Origin: Ectocarpus siliculosus
Taxonomy: Eukaryota > Sar > Phaeophyceae > Ectocarpales > Ectocarpaceae
NCBI GenBank assembly: GCA_000310025.1
Contig: FN649727.1
Location: forward strand, 4,279,371-4,304,603
Direction: 5' to 3'
DNA: 25,233 nt
The notes beneath the pieces were generated by a model, which saw only the letters and a list, made by a program, of their open reading frames with translations, did not search any database and was not told the DNA's origin. This document shows positions 1-11,400 of this stretch, piece after piece. Every line of letters starts with the position of its first letter. Position 1 is the stretch's first letter. The position numbers and the translations under genes were made by a program.

Positions 1-110
1 GGGGGGGGGGGGGGGGGTTGTTTTTTTTAATTTTTTTGGTGGGGGGGGGGGGAAAATTTTGGCGGGGGTTTTTAAGTCCCCCCCCCCCCCCCCCCCCCGC
101 GCGCCAGTCA
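1..110. repeat. Homopolymer-rich contig end
   Basis: The window opens with a 17-base G run, followed by T runs, another G run and a C run of about 20 bases. No gene signal is present. This pattern is more typical of poor consensus at a contig or read end than of real biology, so the bases here should be treated with caution. Confidence 0.6.
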
Positions 111-451
111 AAAAGAGATGAGTCGAAGACGGAGTACGTGCGCTCTGTTGCTCTTTTGTTGTGGTTGGTGATTAGTGTATACGTGCCCGGTCTTGGCCGA
201 TGGAACCTCCCCGGCACCAGGAGTAACGTCCTGCATCGCGTGTACTGCCTTTTTTTTGTTGCCACGCGTTGCTCGGGGCCAAACGTCTATAGATGGAACA
301 AGCAACAAAGGAAGCCAAAGGGCACGGAGGAAAAGGCACAAAAAAACAAGAAAGAGAACATGCTATTCAAAGGAGCAACCGCAAGCGGCAATAACAGGTG
401 TTGTGTGCCGTTGGCCATAAGTCAAGGGGGACAGCAGATCGCAGCCCATCT

Positions 452-493
452 ATGTTGTTGCTGCTACTGCTGCTACTGCTGCTGCTGCTGCTA
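452..493. repeat. Imperfect CTG/TTG trinucleotide microsatellite
   Basis: A run of tgt and ctg triplets with cta interruptions. It sits in apparently non-coding sequence. In one plus-strand frame it reads as a leucine run and in another as a cysteine run, which produces spurious open frames. Confidence 0.8.
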
Positions 494-2015
494 TTGAGCC
501 TACTGCTTTGGAGTGGAACCACCTCGCTTGTTGGGAAGTATTGTTCTCAACACGCCTACTCTTTGCTTCATTACGCTTACAGGCGCCCACCAAATCGATG
601 CGCTGTGGGTCCACAGCCCCCACAAGCAAAGTTGGTTCTCATTTTGTCTCGATTAGATCTAGATTTCCGACAAATCCACGAAAAAACAAACTCTTCTCTG
701 TGGGAGAGTTGGGTGATGCCTATTGTGTTCTTTGTACCTGAGCAAAAAAAATGAAAGAAGGCTCTTCATAGGGTAATCGACACGTGTGAGACTCCCGTGT
801 GGGAGGTTCCACCCCGTCGCGTTGCTAATACTCTCTCCTGCGGCGGGAAACACAGCGCAGTCAGTAGTGCCAGCTTCAGAGAGGAGGCACAGCGCACACC
901 GAGTAAGCGTGGAGGTCTGCGATTTTGGACTTTGAAATTTGAACTTATTTGAATTTGAATTTTGAATCTTTGCAGGTTTCCATTTTTGTCTCGCGAGCCT
1001 CGGGGGAGGGGACGGAAAAAAAGGTGGGCACCACACACGTATCGCTCACCGCCCTCCCTCTCACAAACATCTCAACCCCACTTGTCTCTCTCCAGGCCTT
1101 CTAAAGCTACCACCACGCTCTCCAAGACAGCAACATCAGGACAACAAGGTGGGGCGCCAAGAAATCGAGTTTGAGTCGGGACCAGGTTCACAGAAGGTAC
1201 TGCTGTAAGCGTATCATGATCGTGACCATCCCTACTCCTACTTTGTAAAGTCGTGTGTGGGATGCGGTGGATCTTGGCAGATAGATACCCAGTGCCGTGT
1301 ACCCCATATCTCTGTCTCGCCTTCGATGGTCTCGTGGAAAAGGTGTAGTCACGTCCATATGAAGAGAGCATTCCTCGTGTCTGGGCTTGGTCCCCTTGCC
1401 GTGCTCGTTGAGTCATACCCTCGTTGAGCTTACATATAGATCCCTCTCTGCTCGCATAACTGCTCTGTGTGGTTGCATTCGTAAAAGATGTAACGATAGA
1501 TCACCCGAAACTGGGTTCCGCCCAACTACAGCGGGTATGATGACGAGGCTCGCTCGTCTATCACTTCTAGTCTTTCGTGAGCTTCGATTAGGCGGCTCCA
1601 CAAATCCTCCGGGGGCTTCACCAATCAATACGCCCACAAGAATGTCGTGTAGCGCAAGATCATCGCATGACGTTCAGTCCTTCGCCCCATCTTCTTCGCC
1701 CTCTGCTTTCCGTCTGCATCAAACGGAACAGCTTTTATTTGTTTCAACGTGACAGAAAAACATGATAATCTTCGACGGCGATGATGCCACGTTCTTCTGG
1801 GGTGATGCCACCCACGCGGGCAGTTCTTCGAGGTCGTTCGTCTCACCTCGCGCCCCTCTTCCAGGACCGTCAACAGATCGAGTGGCGGTCGCTCGCCCAA
1901 CGGTAACACCAATAACGGGGGTGATTAGTCTAATAATTAGTCTATCTATGTGGTAAAAACAAAAAGAGAACTATATTGTAGTCTGGTCTTTTGTAGATAG
2001 ACAGCCTACAGCAGC

Positions 2016-2037
2016 ATATATATATATATATATATAT
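2016..2037. repeat. (AT)11 dinucleotide microsatellite
   Basis: Uninterrupted AT repeat, 22 bases long, in intergenic DNA. It is followed by gtacccctggatcccc. Confidence 0.9.
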
Positions 2038-2781
2038 GTACCCCTGGATCCCCCAAATATTCTGGGTTTTATCTCCGCCCGCCAGCAGCAAGTGTGACGA
2101 GGCTCCTTGTCCATGACTACCAGTCAGTCTGTCTGGTGAGTGTTGCATGTTTCTTAGTTCAATAATCACTGCAGTTTATACACCAATAGAACTATCGTGA
2201 ACGCAATAGCGGTTCACGCAGGAGCTCGTTTGCTTCCTCGCGCCGCCCACCCATTCATTCGCTTTCACCGGAATTGCCGGGGTGTGACAGAAACTAACTG
2301 TTCTGTGTACACAATGCACTCACTCACGGAATACGTCCTGGCCGAGATTTTTTTATGTCCTGAGAAAAAACATGTGGACAGAATAGCTTCATTCAGCGTG
2401 TGATGCAGTACATTCGACCTCCTCCCTGACACCGTGATCATACCTCAGGAGTTCATGTCGGCTTGCTTTTTGGCCAGTAAGATCCATCCGATCCGTGGAC
2501 TGTATCTGCTGCTGCTGCACACCCGCCCCGCACAACCCGCCTCTCTCTTTCAACTTCAAAGTAAACGTTATATTTTGTTTGCTGTGTCCCCATCCCTCCT
2601 CGCCCCGATGCACTGCCCCAATAAAGCACCAAATGCGCAACGTAGCCTGGGTGCAAAGAACACATTCTTTCTGTGCACTATATCGTTTCGTGTTTTGTGT
2701 CTTCTAATGATTTATCGTGTCTCGTGACGCTCTTCACAACGACTCCGCCCTCCCCCCCCCCTGAACGACAAGGTCAACACG

Positions 2782-3092
2782 ATGGTCTCCAAGCGGACAA
2801 CCCCGGTGTGCGCCTTTCCCCCACCGCCACCATCGACCACCTCCCACCTGCGAATCAGCAAGGCCGGAAGGAGCATTGCAGCCAACATCGTTGGCCGTCT
2901 GCGGACGGCCATTGAGACCGGCGATGCGTGCGACATGCCGGCGGCCGGCTTGCTGGACATGTCCGGCAAATGTGCGGCGATGAAGGCCAGATTGGGCAGC
3001 AGCAGCAAGCGCTGCCCGACCGAGGTACAGCGCCTGACAGAGCTTTTGTCCTCCCTGTTTTCCATGTGGGCGAACATCAAGAGTGTAATCCG
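2782..3092 (+). CDS. Exon 1 of the uncharacterised gene
   Basis: The frame is open from just after a TGA at 2725, and G/C dominates third codon positions. The exon ends at the strong donor CCG|GTGAGT, two bases into a codon. It encodes a proline-rich start and then a helical region with GRLRTAIETGDACDMPAAG. If the exon instead begins at the aag before 2773, three more codons precede the ATG and an earlier exon is missing. Confidence 0.55.
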
Positions 3093-5293
3093 GTGAGTTG
3101 TGTGTGTTCACGTGTTGGCTTGGTCGACCGGCGCTTGTAGAATGGGATGTAATATGTTGTATCATACTTCCAACACGGGGGCGTACGTACGTACGTGTGA
3201 TGTGAGGAGTGCGTTGAAGGGTCAGTCAAGTGCACGTATTTTCCGTTCTGTGCCATTGAAAGAATCGTGGCAATCATGATTGATTTCGCCACGATTCTTG
3301 CCATGTATTTACCGACTCCGTTGCTGATGTGGTGAGGGATACCATGAGATGCTACATATTGTGCTTCCTCTCCCATCTCAACAATGAATTCGACCATTCG
3401 TTTCAACCTCAATCACCCAGTCTCAACGAACAATGGTTTGGTACCAAGTGCAAGCACCCGCGTCCTGATGCCATCCATGTATCTCCGTTCGCGCCCCGTC
3501 AGCAACTCGAACGAGTGGGTCTCTCTCACGGACCAGAAGGAGGCCATGGACCTCTTCGGGCTCCACCTCGCCCACTCCCACGCACTCCTCCGCAATATCA
3601 AGAACTCTGTGAGTGTGGACTCAACGCAGCTGAAGATTGTGGAGATTGAGCGAAGCATGCTATGTACATGCCCCTTGTTGAGACTCGTCGTGTAGGGAAG
3701 GCTCCTCCCTTGTTGGTTTGCTCCCGGTACACAAGAAGTTGGTGTTGCGAGTCCTCTACTTTTCTTCGATCACGCCCCCCCTCCCTCCCCCCCCCCCATC
3801 GGTCCTGTAGAACAATTCCCCGTCCTCTCGAGGACATTTTGTCAATCGTCTAACTGCTAAAAAAGGTGCAAAGCATGCGCACGCCGCCCCCTCTCCCCCC
3901 GAAAACGGACATCGGCCGAAAAAGTAGGGACAAGATGAGATTATTTGACCTCCCCCACGGGGTCATTCGAAGTAAATTGATCCTCCATCGTTTGTCAATA
4001 GTTGTTGCCCGAGATTCTCTGGGGTGATTCTCAATCTCCCAGAGTTTCCGCGATCAGTTTCGTCCAGTCACGTTCAGCAACACAGAACGCCATCGCGCTA
4101 GTGTGGTTGAGGCGTGATGGAATGTTTCTCGTCTCAGGCTGCAAAGGGGCACGCGACGCATAGATTCCAGACGACTTCAACAAACCAAATAACATCTGGT
4201 TGAGACGCCCAGATGTGGACGAAAGAATCTGCGATACTGACCCAATACGGAATCTTTTGTGCAATATCATCGTCCCCGCTAGTCTTGAACTCCCCCCCCT
4301 GGTATTGGATCCCCGCAGATTGCGGTATTATTGTGGCTGTCGGGTGTTGTAGTGTGTAGATAGTGTACAGGGTGAACACAAGAATCACAGTGTAGAATAA
4401 TATCGTAGGAGAGGCGGGGGGCCAACACACTTGGTTTGCAGTGTGACTTGCGACATATCAGGCCTTCGCCGACACGTTGGGCGTGATGCGTTGCCTCCGG
4501 ACCACATGATACCCGTGGCCCATGCCCACTCATCCCCTCACGCCCTTGTCAGTACAACGACGATTTCTGATGCTTCAACTCCCGGATCTCCCTCCCCTTG
4601 TCCCCCTCACCCTTCCAGACAAGCACGGCGAGCTTCTGGCCAGAGGTCGAGACAAACGAGGCTCTCCAGACCAGGACAGCGAGGTTCACAGCCAAGTGCA
4701 TCCTCAAGGGCGAGGTCATCTCCAACAAGCAGCAGCAGCAGCAGCAGCAGCAAAAGAAGAAGCAGGGCCAGCTAGCCTCCCCGTACTCCCCCTCTTCCCC
4801 GTCAAGACGAGACCGGACGAACAAGTCGTTCCGTCCCTCGGCGTGTTCTCCCCGCCACGAGGGAGGCACCGCTTCCTTCTCGGACGACGCCACAGACACC
4901 CCCTCGACGTCCACGTCGCCGTTGTCATCGTCTCTGTCGTCGTTCTTCTCGGCGTCTTCCGCCCACACCTTCACTGGGAGCGAGAACATCACGGTGAGGC
5001 CGTCTTCACTCTCTAGGTGGGGCCAGAGCGAGAGCGGGACCAAGGAGGCAACAACGACGGCGACAACACCGGTTTCGACACCGCCCTCTGCCTCGACCCC
5101 CCGCTCCCCGAGCCCTTCTCGGCAGGAGGCCCCCCCGTGCAAGGGCCGCCAGAAGAAGCACGCCCCCTCCAAGGTCCCCGTCTCCCCGGGGGTGGCGTTC
5201 GTGCCCTACCGCAGCCCGACCAGCCGGACTAACCCGAGAGGCTCGAGCCTGCGAGGAAGCGGCGCGATTGCCGGTCGCAAGACCCGGTTTTAG
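2782..5293 (+). CDS. Uncharacterised three-exon gene; C-terminal S/T/P-rich protein
   Basis: The proposed coding exons are 2782-3092, about 3449-3608 and 4619-5293, giving about 381 residues. The start ATG at 2782 has A at -3 and G at +4. In all three exons one frame has clear G/C-rich third positions. The exon 1 donor is GTGAGT in phase 2. The exon 2 donor is GTGAGT in phase 0 and matches the exon 3 acceptor ccttccag in phase 0. The exon 2 acceptor is uncertain, because the in-phase AGs at 3448 and 3454 lack a good pyrimidine tract. Residues ~25-103 are predicted helical and end in LTELLSSLFSMWANIKSVI. This faintly recalls the TFIIS N-terminal helical bundle, but I do not claim membership. 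Exon 2 has a second helical stretch, KEAMDLFGLHLAHSHALLRN. The C-terminal half is rich in Ser, Thr and Pro and has eight Gln, so it is probably disordered. Function is unknown, and an upstream exon is possible because a C-rich tract followed by aag lies just before the ATG. Confidence 0.5.
3260..3299. repeat. Perfect 12-base inverted repeat in intron 1 of the left gene
   Basis: aagaatcgtggc at 3260-3271 is matched by its exact reverse complement at 3288-3299 across a 16-base spacer. The spacer itself begins with the palindrome aatcatgatt. In RNA it would form a stable hairpin inside the proposed intron. Confidence 0.85.
3449..3608 (+). CDS. Exon 2 of the uncharacterised gene (5' edge uncertain)
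   Basis: Codon usage supports the frame containing NEWVSLTDQKEAMDLFGLHL, which ends at AACTCT|GTGAGT in phase 0. The better-looking acceptor cacccag at 3418-3420 would shift this exon out of its G/C3-rich frame. I therefore chose the in-phase AG at 3447-3448, with low certainty about this edge. Confidence 0.45.
4619..5293 (+). CDS. Exon 3 (terminal) of the uncharacterised gene
   Basis: The exon follows a C/T-rich tract and ccttccag, starts in phase 0 and runs 224 codons to a TAG. It opens with STASFWPEVETNEALQTRTA, has a Gln-8 run at 4730-4753 followed by lysines, then a long Ser/Thr/Pro-rich segment, and ends in a basic tail, GSSLRGSGAIAGRKTRF. It looks intrinsically disordered. An internal GTGAGG at 4993 could be an alternative donor. 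Confidence 0.55.
   Translation, partial: TSTASFWPEVETNEALQTRTARFTAKCILKGEVISNKQQQQQQQQKKKQGQLASPYSPSSPSRRDRTNKSFRPSACSPRHEGGTASFSDDATDTPSTSTSPLSSSLSSFFSASSAHTFTGSENITVRPSSLSRWGQSESGTKEATTTATTPVSTPPSASTPRSPSPSRQEAPPCKGRQKKHAPSKVPVSPGVAFVPYRSPTSRTNPRGSSLRGSGAIAGRKTRF
4730..4753 (+). repeat. CAG repeat coding for polyglutamine
   Basis: Seven CAG codons and one CAA lie in frame within exon 3 of the left gene and encode eight Gln, followed by three Lys. The length is likely to vary between individuals. Confidence 0.85.
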
Positions 5294-8275
5294 GCGAGGG
5301 TAGTATGCATAGCCCCCTTGTTGGTAGGTGTAGACGTTGATATCTATTCCGTGAAGGTGTAGGGATGGTGCACTGTTGATTGCGGGTGTTGGGGAGACAC
5401 CCTGACCGGTACAGGCTAACACGTCCTCCCCCCCCCGTCCCGTCCCGGCGAGGTCAACGGTCTAACGACTACGGCACGCACAACTATGAGTCCCCCCGCC
5501 CCCCCTTCTCTCGCGTGGAAGTAAGTTCGGAGATTGATTAAATGAAAATGATATTTCACTGCGTTGGGGGGAAACACGTCATGTAGACTTGATGTGTCCG
5601 TGATGGCACACACGGTGGTGACACCATGCTTCGACACTGCTCCGATAGTTCCATCAACTTCGTCTTGTTAAGGTGCTTTTCGATATGAAATGTTGGTATT
5701 TAGACCAATTTATTTAGCACTTTTTAAGGTTTCCACCAAGGTTTTGTTTTGTTGTACTTCGGGTTCCACGTGCCATATCCTGTCTAGTTCGAACTGTATG
5801 TTGCCCGAAAAAGTCGTGATATTAGAGTGAGTGGTAGGCCGTGTACTTGTCAAGTAGCATTACTTCTTGCGTTGAGTTTGTTGGCACGAGGGGGTGACAA
5901 TACTGTTCAACGTGTCCAGCACTCTTCGTGAAAAGGTTGACGAACGAACGGTAGGTAGTGGAAGAGAGTATAGATTGGAGGAGAGAAAAAAGACATGTAC
6001 GTACGTGGTATCTGGAGAAGATCTGTGCTTCCATTCATTTGCGTCCGTGAGTAATGGTTGCGTATAATTGTGTAAGAAGCTTGTGCGGTGTGGATTTCTA
6101 CTAACCACGTCTCAACAATTTGTTGGTGAAAAAAACATCAATCAATCTCCGTGGGGAGACTCGGTACTACACTCCCGACTTCGAATGTTTTAGCACAAAG
6201 CCGACGAGACGAAGGAACATCGTCGGCATTGCTATTCCCACAAGGTGCGTGTTGCTTTTTGCGTTGTGCTTCATGCTTGAGAAAAGGAAGCGGGGAGGGA
6301 CCCCTACGCACGCAAAACCTTGAGGGCACGACGAGGTGAACCAATGCAATAGGTAGGTGCGGAAAATGGGTGCTCAGATCGACCTCTCTCCAAAAAAGCA
6401 GGTTGTCCCCGCTGGAACATCTCGGCAAGATGACACAAAATCAAATCCCGACGGCAAGTTTTCGGCGACATCGAACTGTAGATGTGTGTGGTTGTCATCT
6501 TCACCTTGCGTGGCACAGACTTTAATCCCACGCCTTTTCTCGAAGAGCTGACCTACAGTTACACACCAAGGTCTCATCGCTGTGGTATGTGAGAGAGAGA
6601 CACACACACGTGTGCGTTGCGCCGATCTGGCGCCTAAAGCCCGATCAACTGTGAAAGCATGATCGGTGGCTCAGGGTCGTTTGTGCCGAAAAATAACAGC
6701 TTGCACACAAATCGTTCTCCGAAAAATGCACACTTTAGGTGTGATTATAAAACGAGGAGGAGGCGGCGAAACATCACGTCCCGCGCGCAAGCAGAAAATA
6801 CGAGAGGCGCTGAAAGAGGCGCGACAAAACACAGGCCTGTTCGAGGAGAAAAAACATCTCCACTCCGTAGTTTACCACGAAGCTGAAGGCTACATGTCCA
6901 CAGCAACCTCCCCGCCGCCCTTGGGGACAGATCGAAACGAAAAAACGGCACGACCAAAGGGTATACACATGGCATGCACACGTACAACAAGTCTGAGATG
7001 GACGTTTGGGGGGGGTGGGGACGCGCAAAACAATCACCCCGATTGAAGGGAAAACACCGCCGAGGTAATACAGCTGGAAGCTAGAACCGGAGAACATGAT
7101 AACCTGGTCGCAACTGCTGCAGACCTCATGGCACGACACAGAAGGGTGATGGTGACACCCCCTGTTGTCAGTTGTCTCAAACACCACACCAAACCCAGGT
7201 GCCACAAGGAGTTTCCCAAACACTACGCACGCCGTACCCTGGCGCGGCGAGCCTGCCGTTCGCATAAAAAGCGGACCAATCCATCATTCCCGAATTAATA
7301 CTTTCAAAATTGTTCCTACGTGGCTGAACGCTTTTCGCACGCAACGGGCATGGGTTTTTCGTTCGCTTGTCAAAAGCCCCCGTCCCTTTTTCTCTTCTTC
7401 GCCACCACACCCAACTCATCACCGTGCTCGAACGCACAGCACTTTAGGCCAGCCCAGTCCCTTCTCCCGACAGAAAATGTGGAGCAGGGTATGAGTGCCT
7501 CAGACACTAATATACGACCTACAATGTTCTACAGCCCAAAACGGCGTGCTACCACCAATAGACAACAACAATCGGGGCATGGCAAACTATCACACGCGAA
7601 CAACTACAGCGCGTAGCGTGCTTTTTTCACCACTTGACAACAACAAAAAAAACTAGCAGACATGCGAGAGTGAAGACACTGACAAGCCCCAAATACACAT
7701 GTAAAAAACGCCTCTTTCCAGATTTAAACGAAAACGCCTCTTTTCCAAAATCAAACGCGACCTGTACGTAGTATAACGTCTTAACCTACGCAGAATCGGA
7801 GAAACACCGGGTCTAGCTGAAAGCAGGCAGAGTTTGCTCAGTGGCCACCACAATTTACACCATCCCACAAGCGGCCCACCTGATCGGCCAGACCACATCC
7901 GGGCCGAATCGTAACAAAAACATCGCCGCAATACTGCTGTAGCCTACAAAAATGACAGCACCAGGTCATGTGAAGGCTGTGTTTGGCCACGGACAATATA
8001 TCCCACCTCCACCTTGCCCAACCTCTTTGCGCCGCCGTCCTGGTATCGAGCATCACACTCCCGTGCGCACCTCTCCCTTGAAAAACGCTTTCCTTCCACC
8101 CATCCCCTAAAGGCGAGAAAGCCTTTTCCACCCACTTTTTTGGCCACACACCCCCATGCAGCGAGAACGAAAAGGTCCCCTCAACCAACCCGTGCATAAA
8201 TTGATCAAACCTCGTCTTCCTTCTGCTGATTGTGGTCGACGTTTTCCATGCACCTTGCTTATTTCATTCACACTT
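5294..8275. other. Convergent intergenic region, no supportable gene
   Basis: This stretch lies between the ends of the left gene (plus) and the sorting nexin gene (minus). It must hold both 3' untranslated regions, but I see no convincing polyadenylation motif. The longest plus frame, about 6666-7046, includes a charged helical stretch (KQKIREALKEARQNTGLFEE) but has no recognised family, no splice support and no clear codon bias. I therefore do not annotate it as a gene. Confidence 0.5.
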
Positions 8276-8407
8276 TTACATCCCGATCATGCCGTCGGGC
8301 CCTCCCATTCCGGTGCCATCGCCCTCGCCGCTGCCCTCCAGCTCCATGGCCTCGATGTGCGGAATGAGAGCTTGCCATGCCTCTTCCTGCTTCTTCGTCG
8401 CTTCCAC
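8276..8407 (-). CDS. SNX exon 11, BAR end and C-terminus
   Basis: Forty-three codons and a TAA. VEATKKQEEAWQALIPHIEA completes the last BAR helix (compare the W-E-x-x-LP end of SNX1). A Gly/Asp/Met-rich tail, GEGDGTGMGGPDGMIGM, follows. The acceptor is tgaggcag. Confidence 0.9.
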   Translation of the reverse strand: MEATKKQEEAWQALIPHIEAMELEGSGEGDGTGMGGPDGMIGM

Positions 8408-11400
8408 CTGCCTCAGTCAGTCAGGCAAATAACGCCACGCACATGGCGACCCGTCAGACATGATGCATCGGAAGGGGAGGGGGGGGGGGGGGGGCGTGAG
8501 TCACCATGGTTGGTGGCAGTTTGTTCGGCGCCTGGTCTCTCCTATAAAAAAAGCGTTGATTAATTTGTGGTCCTCGTTGCTGGCAAAAGAGAAAAAAACG
8601 AAATCAAATCCAGTGTCGCGGGACGCTTGTCATCTTGTCGTATCCAATGGTTGACGTAAAATATACCACGAGCCTCATCGTTGCTGGAGAATCAGCCGGC
8701 CCATGACATGATACATCATATGATACACGTCACGACAAATCACGTAAAACAAACAGCAGCAACAACAACAACAACAAAAACTTGATTCGGGGATTCCTTC
8801 TTTTCTCACCTGCACGTTAACGTAGTCGAGGATGATCTTCTTCATGTCCGCCGCCTTGTCTCGCCGGAACCGCGCGAACTCCCGAACGACCCGATCGGAC
8901 ACCTCCTCGTACTGCCTGCGGGCCTTATCGAGGGCCGTTGTTGACGTGGCCACCGCGTCCTCCGCCGCTGCCACTCGGTCCTGCGATACAAACGGCGGCG
9001 GCGTGTGTGTGTGTTCTTTATAGCGAAGCGGGCACGCAGAGGCAGAGGCGTGCCATCACATTTGTCGGCAAAGAGACCCCCGTGGCCAGGTTTGGTAGTG
9101 GGAGAGAGGGGAGAGCAAAGAGAAGGACCTATTTATGCACAAAAATTGCAAAAACAGCCGGGAAAGTTGTGGAGCAGCCATGGTGGATGGAAGCGTTGGA
9201 AGATCTCGCCAAAGACTATTCCGCGGTGTACTAGGATTGGTTTACAAGAAGCGCTGTTTGCTTTCTCTTACAGCAAGGGAAGCGAGGAGCTAAGCTGTTT
9301 GGTGTCACAAAGGCTCCCGGGTGGTCTTTCTGTGGGATTATGTGTACTTTCTAAAAAGGCTCCCGAGAGAAGAAAGCTTCAGCTACAGCAGGGTCCACAT
9401 CTCTGAGCCATGACAGCGACACTTCAGAAGCGACGCCGCCCTTTCCGCCACGACCTCTTCGGCGAGGTAGATCCCCTCTCGTCCGGCGGCAACCACCGAG
9501 ACTCCTCTTCCCCACACAAGAGACACTCCGTGTGGACGAAGGCTTCAACACATCTCCAACGGGATGAGTCTGTCTGTGGTTGTACGCATATTTTCTAAAA
9601 AAACACCCCCACGCGGCCTCCAACTCCCCCCCCCCCCCCTCTCTGTCTCACCTGGCGGTCCCCCCCCAACCCCGCCACCTTGCTGTGGTGCGCCTTCTTC
9701 GCCTCGAGGTCGTGAGCCGCCGTCATGTAGGTGATCTTCTTCTCGTTGCGCTTGTGCAGAGCCGTCTTGAGTGCCGTCGTCATACGCCCGTACTCCAGCA
9801 CGGGGCCCTCGAAGTGCTCCGCCTCCTGCTGCGCCTGCTTCTTCACCTGGACGGACACCTGCGCATGCGGACGCGTGCGTGGCGTGCGAGTCGGGGGGGG
9901 GCGGGGGGGGGGAAGGGGGACAAAGAAAACACAAGAAACCGTCATCAACGAAATTTAGGAATATCGTCTGTCTGGGAGCACTCCCAGCAAGACCTGAAAG
10001 AGGTAAGACCCGGCAACTACGCCCACGGGGCAGGCACACGCGGTGAAAGTGTACCACTACGGCACACGCGTCGTGCCACGGAACATGGAATGGGCGCGTC
10101 ATTTTGTGCTCTGTTTGAAGCCGTCAGCTTCTGAGTCTCATGAAAAGCCACCTTACAAAGATGCACGACCAACTTTGTGGATTGCTGTCGCAAAAATCAA
10201 AAAGCGAAAATAGCCGAAACGCATACCCATACGACAGCAACAGTTGGAAAAAACAACCGCAGGCGACAGGCAGCACACCCCGGCTCGTGGCAACATGGCA
10301 GCAAGAGACACACTCCAACAACACCACCAAGAGTTAACTTCAAGCACACGAATGAGCATCTTGGCCTGCCGGACTCCTGTGTGTGCGGTCTGTCGGGCGG
10401 TGCATTTTGGGTTGCTGTGTCGGTAGCATACAAGAAGCGCACCTCGTCCGCAGCGTGTGCGAGCTGCAGCAGCGCCTGCCCAAGGGGCGCCTTGTCCTCT
10501 TCTGCCTGGTCGATCGAACACGTTCACCAGCCGTACCGACGGTCAGCAGCAGCAGTAGCCGCATCCACATCCGTTTGTTCGACAAAAAAAACAAAAAAAC
10601 AAGAGAATGAGGTGTATGGGGTTTGTGAACTCGATAAAAGGGGAATGGAAAGAGGGAAGGGGGATACGTCGAAGGGCGGGGGGGGGGGGGGGTGACCAAT
10701 TCAGACCCCGTTCATTTATGAGTAGTTGCCCCAGGACTCCGTTATGTTCACAGGTCAGCAGATTCCAAGCGTTTCGTCGGGCTCCGTACAAGATACAAAA
10801 AAACGGTACGAAAAACGCGCTTCAACCACCGCTACGCGATTATGGCCACCTCCGACCGCTTAGTGAATACATACACCACGATGCGTACTATTTTCTGTCA
10901 CCAGGGCATGGCATGATCAAGGACCATAACAGTCAGAACTCAGACAACTAAAGGAAACGTAGCTCAGGCAGAGTAGTACGTAGATGCAGGCAACGCATCC
11001 CCCCTCTCTCTTCCGCACCCCCCTCTTGCTTCTTTCCTCCCCCTACCATCTGCATCTCTCCGTCTACGTACCCCTCACGGATGGTGTTGCGGCGAGGGTG
11101 ATCTTACATTTGCCAGCAGGGTGAAGGCCACGCCGAACTCGAACATTGTCGAGCCAAGCTGCTCCTGCTTCTTCACCAGCGCCGTTGTGTGCCTTGCTAC
11201 GTTTTGCATCTGATACCCCCCACCACCAACAACAAGAAGAACACACAGAAACATATGGGCGGGCGGGCGTGACAACGAGGAGGGAGAGCAGCACACGCAT
11301 TGAAGGCAGAACAAGGAAAAGAAAGACATGAGAGACATGTGCACGCTCCAGTCCAGGGCGAAAGACGGGAGCAGTTAAGCCACCAACGAATTTTCGACAG

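Larger units (their letters stand above)
111..2781. other. Region without a supportable gene
   Basis: Open frames here are short, lack the strong third-position G/C bias seen in the real exons of this window, and show no recognisable family. The stretch contains a CTG-type microsatellite near 452-493 and an AT dinucleotide run at 2016-2037. Upstream non-coding exons or promoter sequence of the gene starting at 2782 could lie here, but I cannot point to them. Confidence 0.5.

Noticed and set aside
4522-5016. Alternative plus frame through exon 3 of the left gene, with a polyalanine run
   Set aside because: It can be spliced in phase, but its codon third positions are not G/C-rich in the first part of the exon, unlike the chosen frame.
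5030-5030. A 23-base gtgagg...tctctag segment around 4993-5015 as a tiny intron
   Set aside because: Too short for a spliceosomal intron of this style, and removal would break the frame that stays open to the TAG at 5293.
4549-5172. Minus-strand frame of 207 codons opposite exon 3 of the left gene
   Set aside because: It contains a cysteine run from the CAG repeat and no family signal. Third-position bias supports the plus-strand frame.
6666-7046. Plus-strand 126-codon frame with a charged helical stretch
   Set aside because: No family, no coding bias and no splice evidence; it could be a chance frame in intergenic DNA.
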